DNA of 64,000 nucleotides from Levilactobacillus acidifarinae DSM 19394 = JCM 15949 (lineage in GTDB: Bacteria; Bacillota; Bacilli; Lactobacillales; Lactobacillaceae). The translations under genes and the position numbers were made by a program. Below are positions 7,856-16,123 of this stretch, in pieces. The notes below the pieces were generated by a model that was not told where the DNA came from, did no database searches, and saw only the letters and a list, made by a program, of their open reading frames with translations. The stretch covers positions 85,695-149,694 of the forward strand of contig NZ_AZDV01000028.1 in NCBI RefSeq assembly GCF_001434835.1. Reading direction: 5' to 3'. How positions within the stretch are numbered: position 1 is the first letter of the stretch; each line of letters starts with the position of its first letter.

Positions 7856-8713
7856 TTAGTCCGGTAATAGCGACCCCACCGTTTGGCCTAACCGCTGTTG
7901 TAACGCCACGTTGTGTGTCACCACGGCCAGGGTCTGCGCAATCGCCAGGCTACGTTTCGCCGCCGTCGTCGCCAACAACGCCTGTTCCGCTTGCCCCTTT
8001 AGTTCGTACAAGACATCGATCAAGTACAACGAATCCTGCTGTTTAACCACCTGTAACGCGGCCTCAACGTTTTCGTTGACCAGCTGGGGTTGTTCGAGCT
8101 GAAGGTACAGTTGGGCGATGCGGTAACGCGCCCAAACCAGCCGCTTGAACTCCTCTTCCTCGTGCCATTCGTAATTGTCTAAGTACGACATGGCTTCGCG
8201 TAAGTAGTAATGCACCTTTTCGTATTCTTTTCGTTCTAAGTACGCCGCGGCCATCCCCACGTTCCCCACGATGGCGTACAAATCCCACGGCATCCGGTAC
8301 GAGCGATGGAGCAACAGGTTAAAGTGAAAAATCGCTTCGTCGGGCCGTTGCCGGGCGCCAATCTCGACAAACCCCCGGTAGTAGTGGTACCGTTCCCGGT
8401 CAAAGGCGTTCTGCACACTGGCCATGTCTAGTTGGTCCAACAGCCGGTCGGCGCCGTGGTAATCCCCGAAACGCACGGCCCGCGAAATCCGACCAAATTG
8501 ATCGTCTAGCCCGCTCCCCATGCCGGCTAAGATATCTTCCAGTGAAACGTTCAAGCGCCGGCAAATCTGTAAAATAATCTTAATGCTAGGTACTTTGTTC
8601 TTCTTTTCCATTAGGCTGACCGTCGCCTGCGTACAAATGCCCTCGGCTAATTCTTGCTGTGATAAATTCTTTTGCTTGCGGTATTGTTTGAGCTTGTCCC
8701 CTAGTAAGCGCAT
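7856..8713 (-). CDS. XRE-family regulator with C-terminal TPR-like domain (Rgg/PlcR type)
   Basis: The 285-residue protein has an N-terminal helix-turn-helix (about 6-60; KLKQYRKQKNLSQQELAEGI followed by TQATVSLMEKKNKVPS) and an all-helical C-terminal region of TPR-like repeats (YHYYRGFVEIGARQ, YAIVGNVGMAAAYLERKEYEKVHYYL). That architecture is found in peptide-sensing RRNPP-type regulators. No pheromone precursor gene was recognised next to it. The ATG follows GAGGAG. Its targets are unknown; the downstream gene is convergent and the upstream region is a long AT-rich gap. Confidence 0.85.
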   Translation of the reverse strand: MRLLGDKLKQYRKQKNLSQQELAEGICTQATVSLMEKKNKVPSIKIILQICRRLNVSLEDILAGMGSGLDDQFGRISRAVRFGDYHGADRLLDQLDMASVQNAFDRERYHYYRGFVEIGARQRPDEAIFHFNLLLHRSYRMPWDLYAIVGNVGMAAAYLERKEYEKVHYYLREAMSYLDNYEWHEEEEFKRLVWARYRIAQLYLQLEQPQLVNENVEAALQVVKQQDSLYLIDVLYELKGQAEQALLATTAAKRSLAIAQTLAVVTHNVALQQRLGQTVGSLLPD

Positions 8714-9039
8714 CTCAGATCTCCTCTTAAAACTTGTCTGGTAATCAACAGTTTCTCGATAAAGACGAACATTTTTCTACAAAGAAATTGATATATTAAC
8801 CTAACTTTCTTCGTGTCTTACCAATAAAAGTTTATCAGCAGTCCCCAATCTCTTTATCATTAATTATAATAATAAGTGATTTGGCCGGAAACACAAGCAA
8901 TATGGCGCTTTATTAATGAACTTTAATCTGTCTATACCATTTTATCATTTTTCCATAACTCACTTTATACTCACTATTGAGATGAGTCAACATTTTCGTA
9001 ATGTTCGTATTTTCTATATTTAATTGATTGTTTGCTAAT
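8714..9039. other. AT-rich intergenic region, no gene seen
   Basis: 326 bp, markedly more AT-rich than the flanking genes, between the 3' end of the glycerophosphodiesterase gene and the 5' end of the XRE regulator gene. It should contain the regulator's promoter. No open frame with a ribosome site and no strong terminator was found. Confidence 0.6.
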
Positions 9040-10617
9040 TCAAATATAGCTTAACGTAAAGTTCAAGACGACCGCCCACAGCGCTGAGGTCGGTCGCTGG
9101 GCCACCACCCGGTGCAAGCGACTCACCTGATTGGTGATCTGCCCGTCCGCCCCCAACGCCCAAGCCTGCGTCATCGCCACGCGCGAGTCGGGGGTCCACA
9201 GGTAAGCCGCAGCGTGACGGCGATGGGCCGCCTGAATGAACTGGTCACTAATCGACAAACGCTGAAAGGAATAGAAATCCGCCGGCACCGAAGTTGGTGA
9301 GACCCAGTTAAACGGGGTGATGTACCCGACTCGCAACCGGGGAGCCGTTCGGTGCACGGCCGCCACGGCTCGGTAATCCAGCGAATGCACCGCTGAACGG
9401 TCCCGCCGTAAGCGAGCGGCGTACTGCCGGGCAAACCGGGACGCCATGCCCGCCGAGTCCGTCGGCGTCGTTTTGAGTTCAACTAACAGCGGCTGATGCA
9501 ACCGTTCGGCCGCTCGAAGGTACCGTTCCCAACTGACTAAGCGGGCCCGTTGCCCGTTTTCCTGGAGCGTCAAGCGCGTCAACCGTCGAAGTGGCCACTG
9601 ATGGGGTGTCACGTTCACGCCCGCCAGGTCCCGCAAGTTCTCGTCATGTAAGACCACCCACTGATGATCCTGAGTCTCGTGTAGATCCATTTCCACGTAG
9701 CGGGGATGCTGACGACTCACGTGTCGTAACGCCCCCAGCGTATTCTGAACCCCCACACCGTGGTCCACTCCCCGGTGACTGATCATGGTAGTTGCGCCTA
9801 ACCGTGGCTGGTGGAGCGTCTGCGTAATCACACCACCACTCACCACAAACCAAACGACTAACAGCAGCCAATAACCAGCGGGGCCTCGGCGGGGCGCAAC
9901 GGGCAGTGTCGGTTGGCCACACCAGCTCCAAACCAGCGTGAGCGTCCCTAACAAGGCGACTAACGTGTAACTACCCAGAATCAGGCCTAACGAACCGGCC
10001 GTTAACCAGAAGGCCCCAGTTCCCGTTAACGTGGCGTCTAGCTGGCGGTTGAGTGCTACTAGGCCCAGGCTCCCCCCGAACCACAGAAACATCCCGCCAA
10101 CCAAGACCGCTAAACCACCGACCATCTGCTTGGGTGTCCCAGATTGTCGCGTCAGCCGCCAATGCCGGGGTCCCCAGATGAGGCTGTACGCCAATAACCC
10201 TAAATAACCGACCACCACGATCCCGGCTAACCCGTGTCGATGGAGGCCCACCCAGTTAACCCAAGCCGCCGGTAACTGTAAGCGGACTAGTAGGCGGCTG
10301 CCCAAACCAAAGAGCCCCCAGGGGAGACTCAATAGTCCCAGACTCACGCCCAGGCCCACCCAGTTCCCCCAGCGCTGCCAGCCGCGTCTGATTCCCGGAA
10401 CAGCGCCGTACACCCGACCTAGATTACTCAGTTGCCACCCCGCTAGACCAAGTTCACCGCATACGCCGAGCAGTAGGCCAACCGACCAGCCCGAAAATTG
10501 GCCGCCCCACCGGAGCACCCCTAAACCCACGATTAATCCCGTCCAGCCACCCAGTAACTGGGAATTGGTGAATCCCCAGCGCCAAGCCCGGTAAAGTTTC
10601 TGTCGTTTCGTTTGCAC
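9040..10617 (-). CDS. Membrane glycerophosphodiester phosphodiesterase
   Basis: The 525-residue protein has an N-terminal half (about 15-265) of roughly eight hydrophobic segments, then a GDPD TIM-barrel domain (about 280-510). Catalytic elements are visible: SHRG (first histidine), EMDLHET (metal-binding Glu and Asp), VVLHDENL (second histidine) and LLVELKTT (third metal Glu). The usual PENT element reads VQNT, so its glutamate is replaced. The family hydrolyses glycerophosphodiesters and may act on lipid or teichoic-acid-derived substrates at the membrane. The start is GTG with GGGGAG 8 bases upstream. The membrane half is very rich in Gly, Trp and Leu. It is a single gene behind the ddl terminator. 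Confidence 0.9.
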   Translation of the reverse strand: MQTKRQKLYRAWRWGFTNSQLLGGWTGLIVGLGVLRWGGQFSGWSVGLLLGVCGELGLAGWQLSNLGRVYGAVPGIRRGWQRWGNWVGLGVSLGLLSLPWGLFGLGSRLLVRLQLPAAWVNWVGLHRHGLAGIVVVGYLGLLAYSLIWGPRHWRLTRQSGTPKQMVGGLAVLVGGMFLWFGGSLGLVALNRQLDATLTGTGAFWLTAGSLGLILGSYTLVALLGTLTLVWSWCGQPTLPVAPRRGPAGYWLLLVVWFVVSGGVITQTLHQPRLGATTMISHRGVDHGVGVQNTLGALRHVSRQHPRYVEMDLHETQDHQWVVLHDENLRDLAGVNVTPHQWPLRRLTRLTLQENGQRARLVSWERYLRAAERLHQPLLVELKTTPTDSAGMASRFARQYAARLRRDRSAVHSLDYRAVAAVHRTAPRLRVGYITPFNWVSPTSVPADFYSFQRLSISDQFIQAAHRRHAAAYLWTPDSRVAMTQAWALGADGQITNQVSRLHRVVAQRPTSALWAVVLNFTLSYI

Positions 10618-10632
10618 ACGCCCATCTCCCCA

Positions 10633-10672
10633 TAAAAAAAGCCGATGAGTCCGCCAAAGCGTCTCACCGACT
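10633..10672 (-). terminator. ddl terminator
   Basis: On the minus strand an AGTCGGTGAGACGC arm pairs, with some G-U pairs, with GGCGGACTCATCGGCT and is followed by seven T. It ends the ddl transcript just before the glycerophosphodiesterase gene. Confidence 0.85.
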
Positions 10673-10684
10673 CGAGTTACTAGT

Positions 10685-11824
10685 CTACTTCTTTAATTGG
10701 TACGTTGAAGCGGCCGAATGGTCATCCAACGGCACGAAGTCGTAAGCTAACTTATCTTCGCGGTTAAATTCCGCAATGGCTAAGTCGATCAAGCGGTCGA
10801 TCAGATCCGTGTAACTAATCCCGGAAGCCTCCCACAGTTGGGGGTACAGGCTAATGTTGGTGAAGCCCGGTAAGGTGTTGACCTCACCCACGTACGGCAC
10901 GTTATCCTTGGAAACCAAGTAGTCGATCCGCGCCATCCCCTTCAGGCCCAACGCCGCGTAGGTTTGCAGACCCATCGTGGTGATTTCTTTGGCCAGTGCG
11001 GCTGGTAATTGCACCGGTACTTCAAAGGTCACGCCACTAGCGTCCACAAATTTGTTGTTGTAGTCGTAGAAGACGTCTTTTTCTGGTACCCGGATGGCTC
11101 CGAGCTTCGACGCTTGGGGTTTTTCGTTACCCAAAATGGAAATCTCAACTTCTTGCAAGCCCGCAATGGTTTCTTCCACTAGCACCTTGTAATCGTACCG
11201 GAACGCGTCTGCTAACCCGTCCAGGTATTCTTGTTCGTTGCTGGCCTTGTGAATTCCCACCGAGGAGCCTTGGTTGGCGGGCTTAATGAAGACATCGGTC
11301 CCTAACTTGGCTTGAACGGTGGCGTAGTCCATCGCGTCACGGTTGGCCGGCGTCACCACCACGTACTTGGTGTTCCGGATGCCGTTAGCCGTCAAGACTT
11401 GCTTGGTCCGATCCTTATCAAAGGACGTGGCTGATGCTAAGACGTCACTACCAACATAGGGTTTTTTCAATAAGCGGAAAAGCCCCTGGATAGTCCCGTC
11501 TTCACCCAAATTACCGTGAATAATTGGGAAGAAAACATCAATGTCCTTCGCTTGCGAGAGATTCCAAATGGGTGCCAATGGATTTGCCGAATCGATCTTG
11601 GCTTGTTCCTCTGCCGCTACCGTTGCTTCGTCTTCACCGTTGAAGACCCGCTGGGAGGCCGCATCGCTTAACACAAAACCATCGCGAGTTAGTAAGAATA
11701 AACTAACTGTATAACGAGTCTTGTCCATTGCGTCGTAAATGTTGCGAGCCGACCGTTTCGAAACGTCGTGCTCGGAGGAATTTCCACCGAATAATAAACC
11801 GACGTGTAACTTATTTTTTTCCAT
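10685..11824 (-). CDS. ddl: D-alanine--D-alanine/D-lactate ligase
   Basis: An ATP-grasp ligase that makes the terminal dipeptide or depsipeptide of peptidoglycan precursors. The 379-residue product has the N-terminal LLFGGNSSEHDVS motif, IHGNLGEDGTIQG, the ATP-grasp lysine region FIKPANQGSSVGI and the C-terminal EVNTLPGFT. In the omega loop the sequence is FYDYNNKFVD. The phenylalanine (about residue 259) stands where D-Ala-D-Ala ligases such as E. coli DdlB have tyrosine (KY). Tyr-to-Phe at this site is the known signature of D-Ala-D-Lac ligases in Leuconostoc and vancomycin-resistant lactobacilli. The start ATG at 11824 follows AAGGA; the longer frame upstream is not supported by a better site. 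Confidence 0.96.
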   Translation of the reverse strand: MEKNKLHVGLLFGGNSSEHDVSKRSARNIYDAMDKTRYTVSLFLLTRDGFVLSDAASQRVFNGEDEATVAAEEQAKIDSANPLAPIWNLSQAKDIDVFFPIIHGNLGEDGTIQGLFRLLKKPYVGSDVLASATSFDKDRTKQVLTANGIRNTKYVVVTPANRDAMDYATVQAKLGTDVFIKPANQGSSVGIHKASNEQEYLDGLADAFRYDYKVLVEETIAGLQEVEISILGNEKPQASKLGAIRVPEKDVFYDYNNKFVDASGVTFEVPVQLPAALAKEITTMGLQTYAALGLKGMARIDYLVSKDNVPYVGEVNTLPGFTNISLYPQLWEASGISYTDLIDRLIDLAIAEFNREDKLAYDFVPLDDHSAASTYQLKK

Positions 11825-11898
11825 GATGTCACTCATCCTTACGTGTGTATTTCGGTTAGCCTTCAGTATACCATTTCTCAAAAAATATTAGTATATCT

Positions 11899-12873
11899 TT
11901 ATGCTAAAAAATCAATCGCGGAGGATAAATACGCCCGAATCTGCGGCGACAGGTCCCGTTGTAGCCGCATGGCGTCAAGTAACCGTCGGCGGTTGTAGAA
12001 CTGATTCCAGCCGGCCGCCGTTTCCGTGGCCCGGCGGTGTAAGGCAACCTGTTGACGCCACTGCTTTAACGCGGTCAGACACGCGGATTCATAGATGGGA
12101 TGCCGGTTGGTCAGCATTACCAAGTAGCCCCCCATCCGCTCCGTTTCCCCGTAAATCAACGGTGTCGCCAACCGTTTAAACCGTTCTAACAACGTGACCA
12201 TCAAGAATAGCTTGTCCGCACGGGTCAATTGGCTGCCATCCCCTAACGTGGTCAGTAATTCGGTGATAGAAGTAAAGGCGTGGGCCCACCCCTGCTGATT
12301 GATGAACCCCCGCGTATCCGTTTCCAGACAAATATACGTGGCCACCTTAACCACAATTTCGTCGTAGTCGAGTTGCACCAGTTTCGGGTGATCGTTACTG
12401 TAATGGATCAACGTCGCTAGAAACGACATCGCTGCCGAACGACCGTAGACGCCTTGATTGCTGGGCTCCAGGATGTGGTCAAACAAGCGGTCGTCCCGTA
12501 AAAGTTGGGTAACCAGCCACTGAATCTGTGCCGCCGAAAAGACCCCGTCCTCGAGGGCATCGTAGAGCGTGAAGTGCACGCCCAGGTACCGAATCTTGGG
12601 GTTCGTCGACCGCAGATGTTGGAGCAAGTGATCGAGCTCAGCCAGTGTCAGGTGAACCTCCCGATCCCCCTCCAACCCCTGACTGACGTCTTTTAACAGG
12701 TCTTGAATCCCGTCTTGCTCGTCCGGTAAGGCGATCGGGGTGCGGCGCTGCCGGTGCACGCCATCGATCAGGTGCCCGATGCGATCACCCAACGATTGAT
12801 ACACCGTCCCCGCGTGGAGTTGGTGCCGCAAGTCCTGTAAGTGCTGCTGTAACGTCTCAATCTGCTCGTCCAT
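11899..12873 (-). CDS. DUF2785 domain protein
   Basis: A soluble, mostly helical protein of 324 residues. The central segment (YLGVHFTLYDALEDGVFSA, then LLRDDRLFDHI and GRSAAMSFLATLI) resembles the DUF2785 family found in Firmicutes, which has no assigned activity. The ATG at 12873 is preceded by TTGGAGGA; the in-frame TTG at 12888 is inside the ribosome site and is not the start. It lies 33 bases after the SPFH gene in the same direction and may be co-transcribed with it. Function is unknown. Confidence 0.8.
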   Translation of the reverse strand: MDEQIETLQQHLQDLRHQLHAGTVYQSLGDRIGHLIDGVHRQRRTPIALPDEQDGIQDLLKDVSQGLEGDREVHLTLAELDHLLQHLRSTNPKIRYLGVHFTLYDALEDGVFSAAQIQWLVTQLLRDDRLFDHILEPSNQGVYGRSAAMSFLATLIHYSNDHPKLVQLDYDEIVVKVATYICLETDTRGFINQQGWAHAFTSITELLTTLGDGSQLTRADKLFLMVTLLERFKRLATPLIYGETERMGGYLVMLTNRHPIYESACLTALKQWRQQVALHRRATETAAGWNQFYNRRRLLDAMRLQRDLSPQIRAYLSSAIDFLA

Positions 12874-12906
12874 CAAAGAATCCTCCAATATTTTCCGTTA
12901 TCCTGA

Positions 12907-13761
12907 TTATGACTCGACCTTACCCGTGTTGATCACCGGTTGGGAGCCCCGTTCATTAATGATGGAAACCATCATATTATTGATTAATTGTAATTTCTGA
13001 TTGTCGGTCAGATTCAGGTCCGTCTCGGCCGCTAAGCGGTCAATCGCCCCTTCGGTAATCGACACGGCCCCCTCGACGATAATCTTCCGAGCCGACAAAA
13101 TTGCCTGCGATTGTTGCCGTTGGAGCATGGCCGAGGCAATTTCGGTCGCATAGGCCAGGTGGGTCAAGCGCGTTTCAATAATCTTTACGCCGGCCACGTT
13201 CAACCGTTCCTGCAACTCTTCGGTCAGGTGATCCGATACCTCGGTCGGGTTGCTCCGCAAGGTCAACGCTTCCCCGTCACCAAAATTATCGTAGGCGTAT
13301 TCGGAGGCCACGTGCCGGATCGCAGATTCACTTTGAATCTCGACGAATTGTTCGTAATCTTCGACCGCAAATAAGGCCTTGCTGGTATCCACAACCTTAA
13401 ACACAATGACCGCCGCAATCTCCACGGGATTTCCTTGCAAGTCGTTAACCTTCAGGATGGCACTGTTAAAGTTCCGTACCCGTAGTGAAACCGTAGTCTT
13501 GTTGGTCAGCGGAACGGTGAGGTACAAGCCCGCTTCCCGAATGGTCCCGATGTAACGCCCAAAGAAGGTCAGGACCTTCGATTGGTTGGGACCAATAATC
13601 GTCAGACTGCTAGCCGCTAAGATAGCGATTACAATCAGGAGGATGCCGAGAACCATGGCTCCACCCGCCAATAAGAGACAGTAACCGCCCACAATTAGTA
13701 GGGCCAAGACGATAATTAACCCAAGATACCCGTTAATATGAAAAACGTTTTTTTCCGTCAC
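12907..13761 (-). CDS. SPFH/Band 7 (stomatin/prohibitin-like) membrane protein
   Basis: Two N-terminal hydrophobic segments (about 8-26 and 29-49) are followed by a Band 7 domain beginning SLTIIGPNQSKVLTFFGRYIGT and a helical C-terminal part with AYATEIASAMLQRQQSQAILSARK, typical of slipin/QmcA-like proteins. Such proteins form membrane microdomain scaffolds and often act with proteases. The GTG at 13761 with GGAGTGAG upstream is the likely start (285 residues); longer frames lack a better site. No partner protease is adjacent; DUF2785 is the neighbour. Confidence 0.88.
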   Translation of the reverse strand: MTEKNVFHINGYLGLIIVLALLIVGGYCLLLAGGAMVLGILLIVIAILAASSLTIIGPNQSKVLTFFGRYIGTIREAGLYLTVPLTNKTTVSLRVRNFNSAILKVNDLQGNPVEIAAVIVFKVVDTSKALFAVEDYEQFVEIQSESAIRHVASEYAYDNFGDGEALTLRSNPTEVSDHLTEELQERLNVAGVKIIETRLTHLAYATEIASAMLQRQQSQAILSARKIIVEGAVSITEGAIDRLAAETDLNLTDNQKLQLINNMMVSIINERGSQPVINTGKVES

Positions 13762-13890
13762 GTGACTCACTCCATTTCCCTTAAGAAGCACCGACCGACG
13801 CCAGCTCGCTGAGACCGCATCAACGTCGAGGCCAATCACTCAATACCTAAATTTTCAATCCACTATCTCTATTATACCCGACTCCCGGGA

Positions 13891-13931
13891 GAAAAGAAAA
13901 ACCGGGCCAACTCTGACGAGTTGACCCGGTG
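13891..13931 (-). terminator. Terminator of the mbl-rodA-gcvH-like operon
   Basis: CCGGG(C)CAACTC pairs with GAGTTG(A)CCCGG around TGAC. On the minus strand it is followed by TTTTTCTTTTC, placing it just after the GcvH-like gene. Confidence 0.88.
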
Positions 13932-13942
13932 GCTACTAAACG

Positions 13943-14245
13943 TTAGTCTTCTTGCACGTCGACAAACCAAGCAGCATCCGTATCGTGACCGTTTAACGCA
14001 TCGAAACTATCGGCTAAAGCCGGGTTAACGGCCGTGACCTTCCCCGTGACGGGGCTTGGAATATCTGAGACGGCTTTATCCGCTTCAACGTTCAGCAGGT
14101 TGTCGCCCTTCTTAATCTGATCGCCAACTTCTGGCATTTTGGCGAACTTGATGGTGCCCAGTTCGTCTTGACCTTCCGTCGTCAACCCAATTCGGGTCCC
14201 ATCAGTGGTCGCTTTGGTCCAGAAATACTTTACCATTTCACTCAT
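13943..14245 (-). CDS. GcvH-like lipoyl-domain protein
   Basis: A 100-residue protein of the glycine cleavage H family. The lipoylation site is clear: VEADKAVSDIPSPVTGKV with lysine 57 as the expected lipoyl acceptor. It is shorter than a typical GcvH of about 125 residues, lacking C-terminal helices. No gcvT, gcvP or lipoate ligase gene is nearby. Lactobacilli commonly have such orphan H-like proteins, some of which serve as lipoyl carriers outside glycine cleavage. It follows rodA by 16 bases and shares its terminator, so it is probably the last gene of the cell-shape operon. Confidence 0.88.
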   Translation of the reverse strand: MSEMVKYFWTKATTDGTRIGLTTEGQDELGTIKFAKMPEVGDQIKKGDNLLNVEADKAVSDIPSPVTGKVTAVNPALADSFDALNGHDTDAAWFVDVQED

Positions 14246-14261
14246 AATTCCAAAAGCTCCT

Positions 14262-15467
14262 TTATTTAAACGATTCGTTACGACTAAACATGTAACTCTT
14301 ATAATGATACCGCATTGACATGATCAAACCAATCCCAATCAAATTTCCGATCAATGCCGACCCCCCTTGACTCACGAAAGGCAACGGAATCCCGGTCAGC
14401 GGTAACAGTCCGATACTCATCCCAATGTTTTCGAACACGTGGAAGAGAATCATCATGATAACCCCGGTCGAGATGTAAGCGTAAAAAACGTTTTTGGTGT
14501 CGAAGGTCACCCGAATCATTTGGTAGATCAACAAGAAGTACAGGAAGATCAGGACACAGCCCCCGATGAACCCGAAGTTTTCCCCAATAACGGAGAAAAT
14601 CATATCGGATTCCCGCACGGGGACGTACACGTGCGAGGTGTTGAACCCGGTCCCAAAGATGCTTCCGGACCCCACGGCCTTCATACTCTGCCAAAGTTGA
14701 TACCCTTGGTTAGAGGTGTCGGCCGACGGGTGTAACCAGGTGTCGACCCGGGAGAATTGGTAAGCCTGAAAACCGACCTTCTCCAAGATCTTCCGCCCCC
14801 AGCCGGTGGTCACCAGTGTCAGGGCGCCCCCACCGAGGACGGCGATGGCCCCAAACGTCGGCGCTAGAATCTTCCAGGTCACCCCGGAAACCAGAATCAC
14901 GCCCCCGGCAATCGCGAAGAACACCAGCATGGTCCCGAAGTCATTTTGCAACTTCAGGCCCACGGCGATGGGGAGTGTCCATAAGATGACCTTACCGATC
15001 AGGCGCCAGTCCGAATTAAACGTGTGTACCGGAAATTGGTTGTTGTGATCCGCGACGACTCGCGCCAGCATCAAAATAAAGGCCGGTTTCATCACTTCGG
15101 AAGGTTGAAAGGTCAACGGTCCAATCGCAAACCAACTTTTAGCCCCCGTGTTCACGTAGTACGCCCGACTGTAGAAGACCAAGACTGAAAGCAATAGGAA
15201 GAGTCCAATCCCGTAGAGTAACGGGGCGACTCGCCACAGCTGTTCGGAGTCAAACTGCATAATAATCACAATCGCGATGGTTCCGATGATGTACCAGGCC
15301 AGTTGGGAAACCACGGCCGACGTAATGCTCGTCGCACTCGAATCGTGCGTTGCCGCAACGTAGATCGACGCCAAACCAATCAAAGCCAACATCAGCACAC
15401 AGAAGATGACCCCCCAGTCAATCCGGGAGTCCACTTCATCTTGTTGTCTTGTCGCATTTTTTGCCAC
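14262..15467 (-). CDS. rodA: RodA/FtsW-family peptidoglycan glycosyltransferase (SEDS)
   Basis: A 401-residue SEDS protein with about ten membrane segments, polymerising lipid II for sidewall growth. The family signatures are present: the extracytoplasmic GAKSWFAIGPLTFQPSEVMK segment with the catalytic Asp region further on, QSMKAVGSGSIFGTGF, and the C-terminal GIPLPFVSQGGSALIGNLIGIG. It starts with GTG after AAGGAGC. I call it RodA rather than FtsW because it follows mbl, yidD and DUF2969 in one operon and lacks an FtsW-like neighbourhood. FtsW remains possible on sequence alone. Confidence 0.9.
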   Translation of the reverse strand: MAKNATRQQDEVDSRIDWGVIFCVLMLALIGLASIYVAATHDSSATSITSAVVSQLAWYIIGTIAIVIIMQFDSEQLWRVAPLLYGIGLFLLLSVLVFYSRAYYVNTGAKSWFAIGPLTFQPSEVMKPAFILMLARVVADHNNQFPVHTFNSDWRLIGKVILWTLPIAVGLKLQNDFGTMLVFFAIAGGVILVSGVTWKILAPTFGAIAVLGGGALTLVTTGWGRKILEKVGFQAYQFSRVDTWLHPSADTSNQGYQLWQSMKAVGSGSIFGTGFNTSHVYVPVRESDMIFSVIGENFGFIGGCVLIFLYFLLIYQMIRVTFDTKNVFYAYISTGVIMMILFHVFENIGMSIGLLPLTGIPLPFVSQGGSALIGNLIGIGLIMSMRYHYKSYMFSRNESFK

Positions 15468-15564
15468 GATGATTGCTCCTTAATCAAACTCAAGATTTTG
15501 TTTCTAATTATAAAGGCCGCAGGGAACTTCGACGTTCCGCTCCGGCCAATTTTACCAAAATTTA

Positions 15565-15789
15565 TTATCCCCGGTGCAAATGATAGTCCTGTAGCAGGAC
15601 TTCGACGCCTTCGTCAACGGTCTTGACGTGGTAGACGTCGCCGTCCGTTAGTTGGGCTTCAAAACGGTCCGCTAAGGGTTGGACCGTTCCAATGGTTTCT
15701 TTCCCAATCTTCAAAACGGACATCGTCGTTCCGTCGGGTAACTTTTGTTCATCCACGGTCACTTGGACCGCCTTTTCTCGTTTACTCAT
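15565..15789 (-). CDS. DUF2969 small protein
   Basis: A 74-residue soluble protein beginning MSKREKAVQVTVDEQ that resembles DUF2969 proteins of Lactobacillales. It lies between yidD and rodA, 12 bases after yidD, so it is part of the mbl operon. Function is unknown. The constant placement with shape genes would suggest a link to envelope growth, but that is inference from position only. Confidence 0.82.
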   Translation of the reverse strand: MSKREKAVQVTVDEQKLPDGTTMSVLKIGKETIGTVQPLADRFEAQLTDGDVYHVKTVDEGVEVLLQDYHLHRG

Positions 15790-15801
15790 GCCGACTCTCC
15801 T

Positions 15802-16101
15802 TTACTTGGTTGTGGTCCGCGACTGATCGTCTAATCCCATTTCCCGACGATAAGCGCGTTCTGCCGCCACGTTGCGGCGCAGGGAAAAGTGATCCGGTAC
15901 CGGATCGACCCCGCCGTGCACAAAGGGGTGACACCGTAAAATTCGGGCAATGCCCATCAAGCTGCCCTTAAATGCCCCATGCTTGGCCAACGCTTGCAGC
16001 ATATAGGTTGAGCAGGTCGGGTAATACCGACAGGTTGGTGGAAACAGTGGTGAGATCCAGCGTTGGTACCCCCGGACCAGTCCCATCAATAAACGCCGCA
16101 T
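15802..16101 (-). CDS. yidD: Membrane protein insertion efficiency factor YidD
   Basis: A 99-residue member of the YidD (haemolytic domain) family, thought to assist YidC-dependent membrane insertion. The core [21 protein letters not shown] and [14 protein letters not shown] with conserved cysteines and histidine is intact. The N-terminal amphipathic helix [19 protein letters not shown] is also typical. It lies 22 bases downstream of mbl and starts with ATG. Confidence 0.95.
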   Translation of the reverse strand: MRRLLMGLVRGYQRWISPLFPPTCRYYPTCSTYMLQALAKHGAFKGSLMGIARILRCHPFVHGGVDPVPDHFSLRRNVAAERAYRREMGLDDQSRTTTK

Positions 16102-16123
16102 TTAACGACCCCCTTTGTCGCGG

